Positions 1 to 7,524 of a stretch of DNA of 10,062 nucleotides are shown piece by piece. Both the position numbers and the translations under genes were made by a program. The DNA is from Saprospiraceae bacterium (GTDB lineage: Bacteria; Bacteroidota; Bacteroidia; Chitinophagales; Saprospiraceae), in contig SLDF01000383.1 in assembly GCA_007125435.1 (NCBI GenBank), positions 1 to 10,062 of the forward strand, given 5' to 3'. Under the pieces are notes generated by a model. It saw only the letters and a list, made by a program, of their open reading frames with translations. It made no database searches and was not told the DNA's origin. The stretch's first letter is position 1, and every line of letters starts with the position of its first letter.

Positions 1-1854
1 GACTCTGTGTCTTTTTTACTCAATCAAAAAACAATAGATATTGGCATCAATTCATCAAACCCTCATTATCTGGGACTAGCTTATGAAGAAAAAGGAGTAT
101 TATTATCCATCTTAAATCTACATGAATCTGCAAGGTCACCTATTAAACAATCAATTAAATATTTTAGAGAGTCCAACGATAGTACTCGCATAGGTTATGG
201 CTATCGAAACTTAGGCATAACCTATTCTTTTACACAGCAGTATGATTCAGCGGTTACTCATTTTTTCAATTCTCTTACATATTTAACACCAAAAAAGGAA
301 GATGACTTATTATTCTACGGACTCACTTTACTTGAACTTGCTAAATCATTTACGACTACAGAAGCTTATAGAGCTGCTTTAAAGTATGCCGATTTGGCTA
401 TCGAAGTACTTAGTCAAATTGACAGACCCTACGATCTGGCAGGTGCATATAATACAAAGAGTATTGCTCTTATGAACCTGCCAAATCACGAGTTTCCTGA
501 CCACTATATAGAAGAAGTGCTCAAATATGCGGTAGAAAGACAAGATACGGAAAGCTATATAGTTCACTTGCACAACTATGGTCTCTTCTTAAGGAATAAA
601 AAAAAGTATGAATCTGCCCTAGATACATTGATCAAGGGTTTGGAACTGTCCAAAAAGTATGAAAGACGTAATTTGATACCTTACTACAAAAATACAATTG
701 GAGAAATATATGTAGAGCAAGGCCAATTGGACAAAGCAAAACCACTTTTAGAGAGTGTAATCAATGAGTACAAGGTGATAAAGGACGCCTCTTACAATCC
801 TTACCAAAGAGCGAATTTAAACATGTCCGATATTAAATTTTTAGAGGGCAGGTATAAAGAGGCATATGAACATTTAAAGATATCTCGTGAATTAGAACGC
901 GACATTCTAAAGCTGGAAAATGAAAAACTCATCGAACTCTATGAAAGAGAACTTGAGTTTATCGAAAAAAATAAGGCACTCATCAAAGTAACACATGAGA
1001 AAGAACAACAAGCCTTGAAATTAAAGGAAAACCAGAGACTTTTTTATTTTCTATTCATAATCATCGTTTGTCTCCTTATCATTCTTTTTACCATCTACTA
1101 CTTTAACCAAAAACTAAAATCCAAAAGAGAGGAAATTGAGGCAAAAAGTATCGAGATATTAAGCCAAAAAGAAGAACTGGAGAAAACAAATACAGAAAAA
1201 GAAAATCTACTGTCCATCATCGGTCATGATATGCGCGGTCCACTGGGCAACCTCTCACAACTCATAGAAATCGTATTAAGTGATGATGATAATCTTTCTG
1301 ATGACTCTAAGCATGCGATGAAGCTGATGAAAGGCTCTTCTGATCAAATGGTGCACTTGCTCAACAACCTGTTGCTATGGGCCAAGGCTGAAAAGAGTAA
1401 ACTCTCTTTGGATGAGACATCTGTAGATTTAGTGAACATTGTCAATAATGTCGCCAACCTCTATGAAGCCACCCTGGATTTTAATCAAATTAAATTAAAC
1501 CTCATTTTGCCGGAAGCTTTGCATGTCAAGACTGATGGTGATGCGATTGAAACTATTCTGAGGAATCTGCTCAATAATGCCATTAAGTTTTCATCAGCTA
1601 ACTCTAATATTACCATATCTGCTTTCAAAGACACTGAGGGTTACTCTCTATCTATAGAAGATGAAGCCGGTGGTATTTCTAAAAATATTGTCCAGGAGAT
1701 TTTCAATACTAAAGACCGTGAAATCAGCTATAATATAAAAAAAGGGTTTGGTCTAAAACTGTGCAAAGAAATCATTGACCTAATCAACGCAAAATGGGCT
1801 TATAAAATTACAGACAAAGGGTGTATCATTACTGTAATTATCACTGAGAATTAA
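1..1854 (+). CDS. TPR-repeat sensor histidine kinase, 5' end cut by window
   Basis: Membrane sensor kinase that should autophosphorylate on a histidine and pass the phosphate to an unseen response regulator. The frame is open from base 1 (Asp-Ser before the GTG at 7), and TPR sequence is already under way, so the true start lies upstream; GTG at 7 is not a convincing start. Numbering residues from that GTG: TPR-like helical repeats fill about 20-300, a charged coiled coil runs about 300-343, one membrane segment lies at about 345-368, and a second coiled coil at about 370-400 leads to the H-box GHDMRGPL (His407). The ATPase domain has an N-box (Asn520, Asn524), G1 box DEAGGI (552-557, Ala in place of the first Gly) and G2 box GFGLKLC (580-586). 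No receiver or DNA-binding domain follows. The gene ends 70 bases before a convergent gene. The ligand is unknown; in this architecture the TPR part is normally periplasmic or protein-binding (family knowledge). Confidence 0.93.
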   Translation, partial: DSVSFLLNQKTIDIGINSSNPHYLGLAYEEKGVLLSILNLHESARSPIKQSIKYFRESNDSTRIGYGYRNLGITYSFTQQYDSAVTHFFNSLTYLTPKKEDDLLFYGLTLLELAKSFTTTEAYRAALKYADLAIEVLSQIDRPYDLAGAYNTKSIALMNLPNHEFPDHYIEEVLKYAVERQDTESYIVHLHNYGLFLRNKKKYESALDTLIKGLELSKKYERRNLIPYYKNTIGEIYVEQGQLDKAKPLLESVINEYKVIKDASYNPYQRANLNMSDIKFLEGRYKEAYEHLKISRELERDILKLENEKLIELYERELEFIEKNKALIKVTHEKEQQALKLKENQRLFYFLFIIIVCLLIILFTIYYFNQKLKSKREEIEAKSIEILSQKEELEKTNTEKENLLSIIGHDMRGPLGNLSQLIEIVLSDDDNLSDDSKHAMKLMKGSSDQMVHLLNNLLLWAKAEKSKLSLDETSVDLVNIVNNVANLYEATLDFNQIKLNLILPEALHVKTDGDAIETILRNLLNNAIKFSSANSNITISAFKDTEGYSLSIEDEAGGISKNIVQEIFNTKDREISYNIKKGFGLKLCKEIIDLINAKWAYKITDKGCIITVIITEN

Positions 1855-1924
1855 TAGCGATTAATCAGTATTCTTAAAAGTTCAATTTGTCAGCGACGGT
1901 ATAAAAAATAGTCAACTAAAAAGT

Positions 1925-3079
1925 CTAACTTCCAAAAAGTGCAATCACTATAAATCCAAGGATAGCCGCCATCAGCGTCAGAAAAAATGAAATATTACCA
2001 AATAGAATATACTTTAAGACGGTTTTGGGCCAGGACTGACCATAAAATCGCTTCATCGCAAGTAGATAATAAATAATCGCCCATAACGTAAATATACCCG
2101 GCAACCATATCCCAATGGCTATATCAAACAATAGATTGATGGTCAATATGATGTACAAGAAAGAGAAGAAGTATATCATAAATATCATATGATCGACATA
2201 GTAGACATCTCGTCGCACATAGAGCAATTTCATGACAAGTCCATAAATAGGCAACATTATGAACAAAAGCTTGGGTAAGTTTTTAAGAAAATTATACAGC
2301 AATACCATGAAGATACTTTGACCTTGGTCTCTGGCTTTTTCTTCAAAAGCAATGGCTTTCTTAGTCAGTTCGCGTTTGATCCAGCCATCCTTTTCATGCT
2401 TTGACAAGGTATCCTGATGACTTTGGTAGTCCTCTAAAGACTTATATGATGTGATGTTGATATTAACAGAGTTAGCACCATCAGATGATGATTCGGTAGG
2501 TATATAGTCATAAAGCTTTGTGGTTTCATTGACTTCGTCGATTATTGACTGGTCAAGCTCTTTGTCTTCCAGTAGGTCAATCAATTCTTTAATACTTTTA
2601 ATATCTTTAGACACGATGTCTTTGTCCAGCTCTGACCAGTCATAATCCGGTATGGTTGATTCCAGTTTTTCAAATAAGGCAACCATTCTGGACGAATCAT
2701 CTGGTGCCAACTCATTCTTCGATATACTTTTTGATGAAAGAACATCCGGTTGATTTAAAGTCTTGACATTGCTAAAATTAATAAAGAGAAAGAAGAACAC
2801 TATACTGACAAAAACATACATCTTGATGGGTTCTAGATGTCGTTTTCTCCTACCATTGACATAGTCTCTAGGCACCAAGCCGGGCTTAATAAATAATGGC
2901 TTCAAAGTGGTAAAGAGTTGTGCATCAAAATGTACAAAGTCACCAAGAAAATGAATCATCAATTGCAAAAAGGAATGCTTGTGCTCAATATGCTTTTGTC
3001 CACATAGATGACAAAATTTACCACGGAGCTCAGCACCACAATTTTCACAATGAACTTGATTTTTGTCTATCTCTGACAT
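1925..3079 (-). CDS. DUF3667 family zinc-ribbon membrane protein
   Basis: Uncharacterised integral membrane protein, 384 residues, recognised as DUF3667 by its N-terminal pattern. A zinc ribbon has Cys11, Cys14, Cys23 and Cys26 followed by GQ. A conserved stretch then includes FDAQLFTTLKPLFIKPG and a YVNGRRKRHLEPIK-type segment (about 51-86). A first hydrophobic segment lies at about 86-103. A long polar, acid-rich loop of about 150 residues (104-255) follows, then hydrophobic segments at about 257-285, 298-320, 325-345 and 360-382. The start ATG at 3079 (minus strand) puts the zinc ribbon ten residues from the N-terminus, as expected. There is no signal peptide, so the ribbon is probably cytosolic. 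It is convergent with the kinase and divergent from the helicase, so it is likely a single-gene unit. A weak promoter-like match (TAAGGTTG on the minus strand, 3111-3118) lies 32 bases upstream of the ATG. The biochemical role is unknown. Confidence 0.9.
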   Translation of the reverse strand: MSEIDKNQVHCENCGAELRGKFCHLCGQKHIEHKHSFLQLMIHFLGDFVHFDAQLFTTLKPLFIKPGLVPRDYVNGRRKRHLEPIKMYVFVSIVFFFLFINFSNVKTLNQPDVLSSKSISKNELAPDDSSRMVALFEKLESTIPDYDWSELDKDIVSKDIKSIKELIDLLEDKELDQSIIDEVNETTKLYDYIPTESSSDGANSVNINITSYKSLEDYQSHQDTLSKHEKDGWIKRELTKKAIAFEEKARDQGQSIFMVLLYNFLKNLPKLLFIMLPIYGLVMKLLYVRRDVYYVDHMIFMIYFFSFLYIILTINLLFDIAIGIWLPGIFTLWAIIYYLLAMKRFYGQSWPKTVLKYILFGNISFFLTLMAAILGFIVIALFGS

Positions 3080-3208
3080 ACATGCATAAGTGTTTATGGT
3101 ATAAATATAACAACCTTATCTGACCTTCGAAAGAAAATAAGATGAATCTAAGCAATATGACTACAAAATTCTACTGCACAGATTATAGCATAAATAATAT
3201 ATTATCTT

Positions 3209-3216
3209 TATCTTTG
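3209..3216 (+). promoter_or_regulatory. Possible -7 element, distal, for the helicase
   Basis: TATCTTTG matches the Bacteroidota -7 consensus TAnnTTTG. No TTG is visible at the usual 19-21 base distance upstream, so this is only a half match. If used, transcription would begin near 3223 and give a leader of about 90 bases before the TTG start. Leaders of that kind are known for cold-regulated RNA helicases in other bacteria, but nothing here proves it. Confidence 0.28.
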
Positions 3217-3269
3217 ATGTGACAAACGCTGCATATCACAAAGTTAATAGCAGTATTGTTCGTGTCAAT

Positions 3270-3277
3270 TACTTTTG
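3270..3277 (+). promoter_or_regulatory. Possible -7 element, proximal, for the helicase
   Basis: TACTTTTG is a second full match to TAnnTTTG, 34 bases before the TTG start. It would give a leader of about 28 bases, typical for this phylum. A TTG lies only 11 bases upstream (3256-3258), too close for a normal -33 element. It competes with the match at 3209; the sequence does not decide between them. Confidence 0.3.
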
Positions 3278-3311
3278 ACATTAGTACACATCAATTAAAA
3301 CATTATTTGCA

Positions 3312-4586
3312 TTGACATTTAGAGAATTAAAACTTAATGACCGTCTATTAGAAGGTCTGGATGCTATGGGCTTTGAGAAAGCCACGCCCATACAAGAAAA
3401 AGCCATACCGGCTATCATGGATAATAAAGACGTCATAGCATGCGCTCAGACAGGTACCGGCAAAACTGCAGCTTTTATTTTACCTGTGCTGAATAATCTA
3501 CTCAATAAGAAAGAACGACACCTCAACACCCTGGTAATCGCCCCTACTCGTGAACTTGCGCAGCAAATAGACCAGCAGATAGAAGGTTTTTCTTATTTTA
3601 CCGACGCCAGCTCCATAGCCATCTATGGAGGCGGAGATGGTAAAACATGGGATAAACAAAAAAAAGCACTCCTGCACGGTGCAGATATCATTATTGCAAC
3701 GCCGGGAAGATTGATTGCTCAGCTCATCTCTCATGATATTGACTTTTCAAGGCTAGAACATCTTATACTCGATGAAGCCGATAGGATGCTAGACATGGGA
3801 TTTTATGATGACATCATCAGAATCATCAAGCAAATTCCCAAGCAAAGACAAACCCTTCTATTCTCTGCGACCATGCCACCAAAAATAAAAAAACTGGCCC
3901 AGACTATTCTCAATGATCCTATAGAGATCACAATAGCTATATCAAAACCCGCGGAGAAGATTGATCAAAAAGCCTACATGGTTTACGATGATCATAAACT
4001 GCCCATGCTTAGAAAAATATTGAACGATAGTCAATACAAATCTATTATCATTTTCGCTTCTACTAAAGACAAAGTCAATAGAATCTATCAGACACTTAGA
4101 AGGAAGTTTAATGATGAAGTCATGTCCTTCCACTCAGATCTGGACCAACCGGAGCGAGAGAAAATTATGCGACAGTTCAAAAATAATGACATACGCATCC
4201 TCGTAGGTACGGATATCCTATCACGTGGTATTGATGTGGAAGGCATAGACCTGGTACTCAATTATGATGTCCCCGGCGATCCAGAAGACTATGTGCATAG
4301 AATCGGACGTACTGCTCGTGCCTCTTCATCAGGTACGGCCATCACATTCATCAATGATATTGATCAAAGAAAGTTTGCCGGCATAGAAAGACTCATAGAG
4401 AATGTGATACCTAAACTACAGACTCCTAATGATATACCCGATGGTCCGGAATATACACCAAACAACAAAACCAAACATTCTCACAAAAACAAGAGTAGAA
4501 ATATAAACAAAAATAAACAAGGCAACTATAAGCGTAAAGGCAAGCCAAAAAACAAAAGATACCCAAAAAAAGACAGTAGTAAGTAG
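3312..4586 (+). CDS. DEAD-box ATP-dependent RNA helicase, RhlE-like
   Basis: ATP-dependent RNA helicase that unwinds or remodels short RNA duplexes, for example in ribosome assembly or RNA decay at low temperature (family knowledge). All motifs are present: Q motif (Phe21, Gln28), AQTGTGKT (45-52), PTRELA (78-83), ATPGR, DEAD (154-157), SAT (185-187), GTDILSRGID (from 299) and HRIGRTAR (329-336). The two RecA-like domains are followed by a Lys/Asn-rich basic tail (about 385-424), as in RhlE-type proteins, which would bind RNA. The length of 424 residues is normal. The start is unusual: in frame upstream there is a TAG at 3282 and no ATG or GTG between it and the protein. The first internal ATG (codon 19) would remove the start of the Q-motif helix, so TTG at 3312 (MTFRELKL) is chosen. 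No Shine-Dalgarno is visible. It stands alone, divergent from the DUF3667 gene. Confidence 0.95.
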   Translation: MTFRELKLNDRLLEGLDAMGFEKATPIQEKAIPAIMDNKDVIACAQTGTGKTAAFILPVLNNLLNKKERHLNTLVIAPTRELAQQIDQQIEGFSYFTDASSIAIYGGGDGKTWDKQKKALLHGADIIIATPGRLIAQLISHDIDFSRLEHLILDEADRMLDMGFYDDIIRIIKQIPKQRQTLLFSATMPPKIKKLAQTILNDPIEITIAISKPAEKIDQKAYMVYDDHKLPMLRKILNDSQYKSIIIFASTKDKVNRIYQTLRRKFNDEVMSFHSDLDQPEREKIMRQFKNNDIRILVGTDILSRGIDVEGIDLVLNYDVPGDPEDYVHRIGRTARASSSGTAITFINDIDQRKFAGIERLIENVIPKLQTPNDIPDGPEYTPNNKTKHSHKNKSRNINKNKQGNYKRKGKPKNKRYPKKDSSK

Positions 4587-4828
4587 AGCTGAGTTTTTAC
4601 AGCTAGCAACGTTGTTTTCAGGTCATGGTAATTGACACATGATAGTTTTATGTTCAACTTTTTTGTTTGGTGATAAGACATCTCCTATTTCTAGATTTAT
4701 GCTTAATATTATCCGAAGTCGAAAAATGTAGATACTTCCATTAGCAATCGATAAGCCATCTATTGTTTGGGCACCCATATTTAGACTTCGCTGAGTACGG
4801 AGTTTTCGGCAGATTGTTAATTAGTCGT

Positions 4829-4875
4829 TTTTATTCAAAAAAGACTTGAAAGCTATCAGTTGTCTTCAAGCCTAA
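4829..4875 (-). repeat. Truncated copy (C) of the composite repeat's tail
   Basis: The segment TTTTATTCAAA followed by AAGACTTGAAAGC and then CTTCAAGCCTAAA matches the reverse complement of the distal end of copy B (9905-9955). It also matches the end of copy A (5160-5195). The hairpin-rich body and the GGGCGTG head are missing; after 4875 the sequence becomes CTCAAGC-type low complexity, then CAACCGAC, a word also found inside copy B. It has the same orientation as copy A, about 285 bases from that copy's end. It is most simply a deletion remnant. Confidence 0.6.
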
Positions 4876-5033
4876 AGCCTCAAGCTTCAAGCAACCGACA
4901 AAGCATTATTGAAAATACGATCAGTTATTTTACCTAAAGTCTTTGATTTTTTCTTTTTTCCTCCTTGTGATCAGGATTCACAGGATTTGAGACTACCTCT
5001 ATGATGCGAGTCTCAAGCTCCAAGCCTCAGATA

Positions 5034-5072
5034 GGCGACATATGAGTAGCGCAGGGCGTCAGCCCTGGGTTT
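5034..5072. repeat. REP-like palindrome
   Basis: A perfect inverted repeat CAGGGC (5052-5057), loop GTCA, GCCCTG (5062-5067) is preceded by GGCGACATATGAG and followed by GGTTTG. From memory, the reverse strand (ACCCAGGGCTGACGCCCTG, then CATATGTCGCC) resembles dispersed REP-like palindromes common in many environmental bacterial genomes. I cannot search to confirm this. There is no REP-associated transposase in the window. Confidence 0.5.
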
Positions 5073-5098
5073 GTAAATTTATCACCAAATGTTTTGGC

Positions 5099-5130
5099 GC
5101 TATTTTTGCGCTGAAAGAAGCAAAAATAGT
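5099..5130. repeat. Strong hairpin, 10-bp perfect stem
   Basis: CTATTTTTGC (5100-5109) is the exact reverse complement of GCAAAAATAG (5120-5129), with a ten-base loop and a possible extra G-T pair at 5099/5130. A smaller hairpin CCAAA/TTTGG (5085-5089 with 5093-5097) sits just before it. It lies between the REP-like palindrome and copy A. It is not followed by a clear T-run on either strand, so a terminator role is doubtful. Confidence 0.6.
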
Positions 5131-5154
5131 GACAAAACTAATCGACTGAGCCGA

Positions 5155-5510
5155 CAAATAAGACTTGAAAGCATACAGTCATCTTTAAGCCTAAACAGCG
5201 AAGTGGACGAAGTCCACGCAGCGTAAACAGCAAACGGAGGCGATAGCCGATCGTTTGCATAAACAGCGAAGCGTAAACAACCTGCATTCCGCAATCCACA
5301 ACTAGCAGCTTGTAGCTTGTAGCTTGAAGCTAAAAACTCTCTTCTGCGTGAGGGATAGAAGCGATATGAGTGGCTGACGAATGGATAGCAGGAACATGCA
5401 TATAGGGGCAACCGGAGGAAGCCACTAGATGCATAGTGACTGCCCATGAGACAGTCAGGAATACAAGCGGATAGCCCGACCCCGCACGATAGTAAGGGGG
5501 CACGCCCAAA
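5155..5510 (-). repeat. Composite hairpin-rich repeat, copy A (minus orientation)
   Basis: This is a complete copy of the element also found at 9629-9955, in opposite orientation. Read on the minus strand it starts with TTTGGGCGTG at 5510. The stretch 5411-5481 is identical over 71 bases to 9669-9739. Stem-loops shared with copy B are GACTGYC (5438-5444 with 5450-5456), a 37-base hairpin with ends TGCAT/ATGCA (5397-5433), and GCAAACG (5230-5258, one mismatch). A private hairpin GTGGAC-GAA-GTCCAC (5203-5217) stands where copy B has a different one. TAAACAGC occurs at 5192, 5224 and 5260, with the same 32/36 spacing as in copy B. A block with AGCTTGTAGCTTG-type words (5280-5345) is specific to this copy. 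The open frame across it (5100-5447, minus) is not considered a gene. It lies upstream of the nucleotidase, pointing away from it. Confidence 0.85.
5304..5331. repeat. Short AGCTTGT tandem inside copy A
   Basis: AGCTTGT is repeated twice and followed by AGCTTGAAGCT, directly after ACTAGC. It sits in the block that copy B lacks, between the CTATCCCTCACGC-like end of the head part and the GTTTACGC part. Similar AAGCTTCAAGC words occur at 4866-4893 and 5011-5030, so the same low-complexity vocabulary recurs across this gap. Confidence 0.55.
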
Positions 5511-5675
5511 CCAAACTATACCTCAAGCTTTTCACCTATAGCTTACACAGTTCGTAAAAACAAAGTGATAAAATTAACAAAAATAAAAAGTCGCAAATCT
5601 ATGAAGTGGCTGGATATTGGTTAATTTTCGCAATTGATAACACATCTTATCAGAGAGTAAATACAAACTAAAGGA

Positions 5676-7430
5676 ATGACGAAATATTTTCTACAGCTGC
5701 TAATACTAATGGCTATGTCCGTAAATCTATGGAGTCAGGAGACAAAACTCACTATTGCAGTCACTTCGGATATCCATGGCAGGTTCTTTCCGCAGAATCA
5801 TCTTCAAGGTGATGACTACGATCATTCGCTGGCAGCTATACATGCCAAAGTAGAAGAGCTAAGAGCTGAGCATGAGCACGTCATATTGCTGGATAACGGT
5901 GACCTGTTGCAAGGGACGCCTGCGGCTTATTATGCTGCATATCAACAGGATGGAGCGCCGCAAATGTTTAGTCGAATGATGAACTTCATGCGATATGATG
6001 CGGCCACCGTAGGCAATCACGATATAGAGTGTGGACCGAAGGTATACAATCAGTTAAAGCACGATTTTAACTTCCCATACCTCGGTGCGAATGTGATAAA
6101 TGAAATATCGCAAGCACCTCATTTTCAACCTTATACTGTATTACATAAGGGTGGTGTCAAAATAGCCATTCTTGGCTTGACGACGCCATCGGTACCAAAT
6201 TGGTTGCCACCTCATCTGTATGATGGGTTAACCTTTGAAGACATGGTAGAGAGTGCCAGGAAATGGGTGGGCATCATCATGGAGAACGAAAGACCTGACG
6301 TATTAATAGGTCTATTTCACTCTGGCATCGGGAAAAGAGATGTAGCCGAAGATGAGCATCCATTAGAAAATGCGTGTGCCCATATTGCACATTATGTACC
6401 TGGATTTGATGTAGTCATCACAGGACACGATCACGGTAAGCGCAATGAATTGACTGAAAATGTTAATGGCTCCCCTGTACAAATACTAGGTCCCAGACAT
6501 CACGCTGAATATCTGGGCATAGTCGAGCTGACATTCCAGTCACGTGGAAGTGAAAAGCCTCTGCTCAGTGAAATGTCCGGGTACCATATACCGATTGACA
6601 AAGATGTGGTGAGTCAGGGCTTTATGGAAGCATTCAGTAACGATATCAAGGCAATCGACCAATGGGCAAAATCTTACGTCTGCCATATACCAAAAGATGT
6701 GGATGCGATATCTTCTCTATTCGGACCGGCACAGTTGACTGACATCATTCATGCCGTACAGCTTAGGTTCACTGAGGCTGATATCTCTTTCACCGCTCCA
6801 CTATCCTTCAATGATACACTGCGCCAGGGAGATCTCTATATGAGAGACCTTTTCAAGCTATATCCTTTTGAAAATCACCTGTATACCATGTCATTGACCG
6901 GGCAGGAAATTCTGAACTACCTCGAGTATAGTGCAGGTGGTTGGTTTAACACGATGACATCGGCATCTGATCATTTGCTAAACTTCAGAAAAGGAGCCGA
7001 CGGTCAAGTCGACATGGGCAGAGAAGGCAGCTTCAGGTTGGCAAGGCCATATTATAGTCTGGACGGTGCTGCTGGTGTTCACTACACTGTAGATGTCACA
7101 GCGCCTCCCGGTAAGAGAATACAAATGAAGAACCTTGCTGACGGTCGATCTTTTGAACTGAGTGAAACCTATAAAGTGGCTATCAATTCATACCGCGGCA
7201 GCGGAGGCGGTAATCACCTGATAGAAGGTGCGGGTATCCAGCGAGACAACTTAAAGGAACGCATAGTAACAACCTCCGATGTCGAACTCAGAAGTCTCAT
7301 AGGGCAATATCTCAAAGAGCAAAAAGAAGATGAGTTACCCCAGACCGCTACATGGCAGGTCATACCTCAAACCTTTGTAGAACGAGCGATAAAGAGCGAT
7401 ATAGAAAGATTACTGATGAGTAAAAAGTAA
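5676..7430 (+). CDS. Secreted UshA/CpdB-family nucleotidase (metallophosphatase)
   Basis: Exported two-metal phosphoesterase of the 5'-nucleotidase / 2',3'-cyclic-nucleotide phosphodiesterase family, which releases phosphate and nucleosides from nucleotides outside the cytoplasm. A signal peptide spans residues 1-20 (cut near LWS|Q). The metallophosphatase domain has DIH (Asp32, His34), GDLLQG (Gly75, Asp76), GNHD (113-116), FHSG (His215) and GHDH (250-253). The C-terminal 5'-nucleotidase domain covers about 330-560, with PFEN (Phe398) and NSYRGSGGGNH (504-514). Phe398 and Tyr506 are candidates for the pair that stacks the base. The SYRGSGGGN form resembles CpdB/YfkN more than UshA, so 2',3'-cyclic nucleotides are plausible substrates, but I cannot separate the activities. 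The length of 584 is normal. AAGGA abuts the ATG too closely to be a useful ribosome site; the start is set by the signal peptide. The next gene follows after 94 bases in the same direction. Confidence 0.93.
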   Translation: MTKYFLQLLILMAMSVNLWSQETKLTIAVTSDIHGRFFPQNHLQGDDYDHSLAAIHAKVEELRAEHEHVILLDNGDLLQGTPAAYYAAYQQDGAPQMFSRMMNFMRYDAATVGNHDIECGPKVYNQLKHDFNFPYLGANVINEISQAPHFQPYTVLHKGGVKIAILGLTTPSVPNWLPPHLYDGLTFEDMVESARKWVGIIMENERPDVLIGLFHSGIGKRDVAEDEHPLENACAHIAHYVPGFDVVITGHDHGKRNELTENVNGSPVQILGPRHHAEYLGIVELTFQSRGSEKPLLSEMSGYHIPIDKDVVSQGFMEAFSNDIKAIDQWAKSYVCHIPKDVDAISSLFGPAQLTDIIHAVQLRFTEADISFTAPLSFNDTLRQGDLYMRDLFKLYPFENHLYTMSLTGQEILNYLEYSAGGWFNTMTSASDHLLNFRKGADGQVDMGREGSFRLARPYYSLDGAAGVHYTVDVTAPPGKRIQMKNLADGRSFELSETYKVAINSYRGSGGGNHLIEGAGIQRDNLKERIVTTSDVELRSLIGQYLKEQKEDELPQTATWQVIPQTFVERAIKSDIERLLMSKK

Positions 7431-7446
7431 AATAACTACTAATATC

Positions 7447-7492
7447 ATTAATTGTAAAGTGAATTTGTCCTCAGTTGATGATTAATTGTAAA
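7447..7492 (+). repeat. Direct repeat ATTAATTGTAAA in the promoter region
   Basis: The 12-mer ATTAATTGTAAA occurs at 7447-7458 and again at 7481-7492, with starts 34 bases apart. Each copy is followed by ATTTG or TTTG. The first copy leads into the -33 TTTG (7464-7467) and the second overlaps the -7 element. It could be a duplicated promoter segment or a paired operator; the sequence alone does not tell. Confidence 0.5.
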
Positions 7493-7496
7493 TTTG
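7464..7496 (+). promoter_or_regulatory. Bacteroidota-type promoter of the HhH/barrel gene
   Basis: TTTG (7464-7467), a 21-base spacer, then TAAATTTG (7489-7496) fits the phylum consensus TTTG-N19-21-TAnnTTTG. Transcription would start near 7502 and leave a leader of about 20 bases before ATG 7525. This is the best promoter in the window. It indicates that the gene at 7525 can be transcribed without the nucleotidase upstream. Confidence 0.65.
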
Positions 7497-7524
7497 AGCC
7501 GATTAAGAATGGCCCTTATTATTT

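Larger units (their letters stand above)
4587..5675. other. Repeat-rich intergenic region without a credible gene
   Basis: This gap of about 1.1 kb separates the helicase from the nucleotidase. From 4587 to about 4828 I see only AT-rich sequence with no recognisable gene; AGCTG/CAGCT at 4587-4604 could pair but has no T-run. From 4829 to 5510 it is a patchwork of repeats: a truncated tail of the composite repeat, low-complexity CTCAAGC/CTTCAAGC words (4866-4893 and 5011-5030), two CAGGATT words nine bases apart (4972 and 4981), a REP-like palindrome, a strong hairpin, and copy A of the composite repeat. From 5511 to 5675 it is AT-rich and should hold the promoter of the nucleotidase. The best -7 match there, TAATTTTC at 5622-5629, misses the last G and has no -33 partner. 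Confidence 0.75.

Noticed and set aside
7..9. GTG as the true start of the histidine kinase
   Set aside because: The frame is open to base 1 and the protein begins within a TPR-like helix without a signal peptide, so the gene is simply cut by the window edge.
4587..4604. Intrinsic terminator of the helicase
   Set aside because: The AGCTG/CAGCT stem has only five pairs, the T-run is in the loop, and no T-run follows the stem.
5100..5447. Minus-strand open frame of 115 codons beginning MGSHYASSGFL
   Set aside because: It lies over the composite repeat and is Ser/Arg/Cys/Tyr-rich with no domain. Its likeness to the frame at 9703 comes from the DNA repeat. Most of the base differences between the copies change the amino acid (Leu/Ser, Cys/Ser, Phe/Cys), while hairpin pairing is kept.
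5622..5629. TAATTTTC as the -7 element of the nucleotidase
   Set aside because: It lacks the final G of TAnnTTTG and has no TTG at a suitable distance upstream; too weak to list as a feature.
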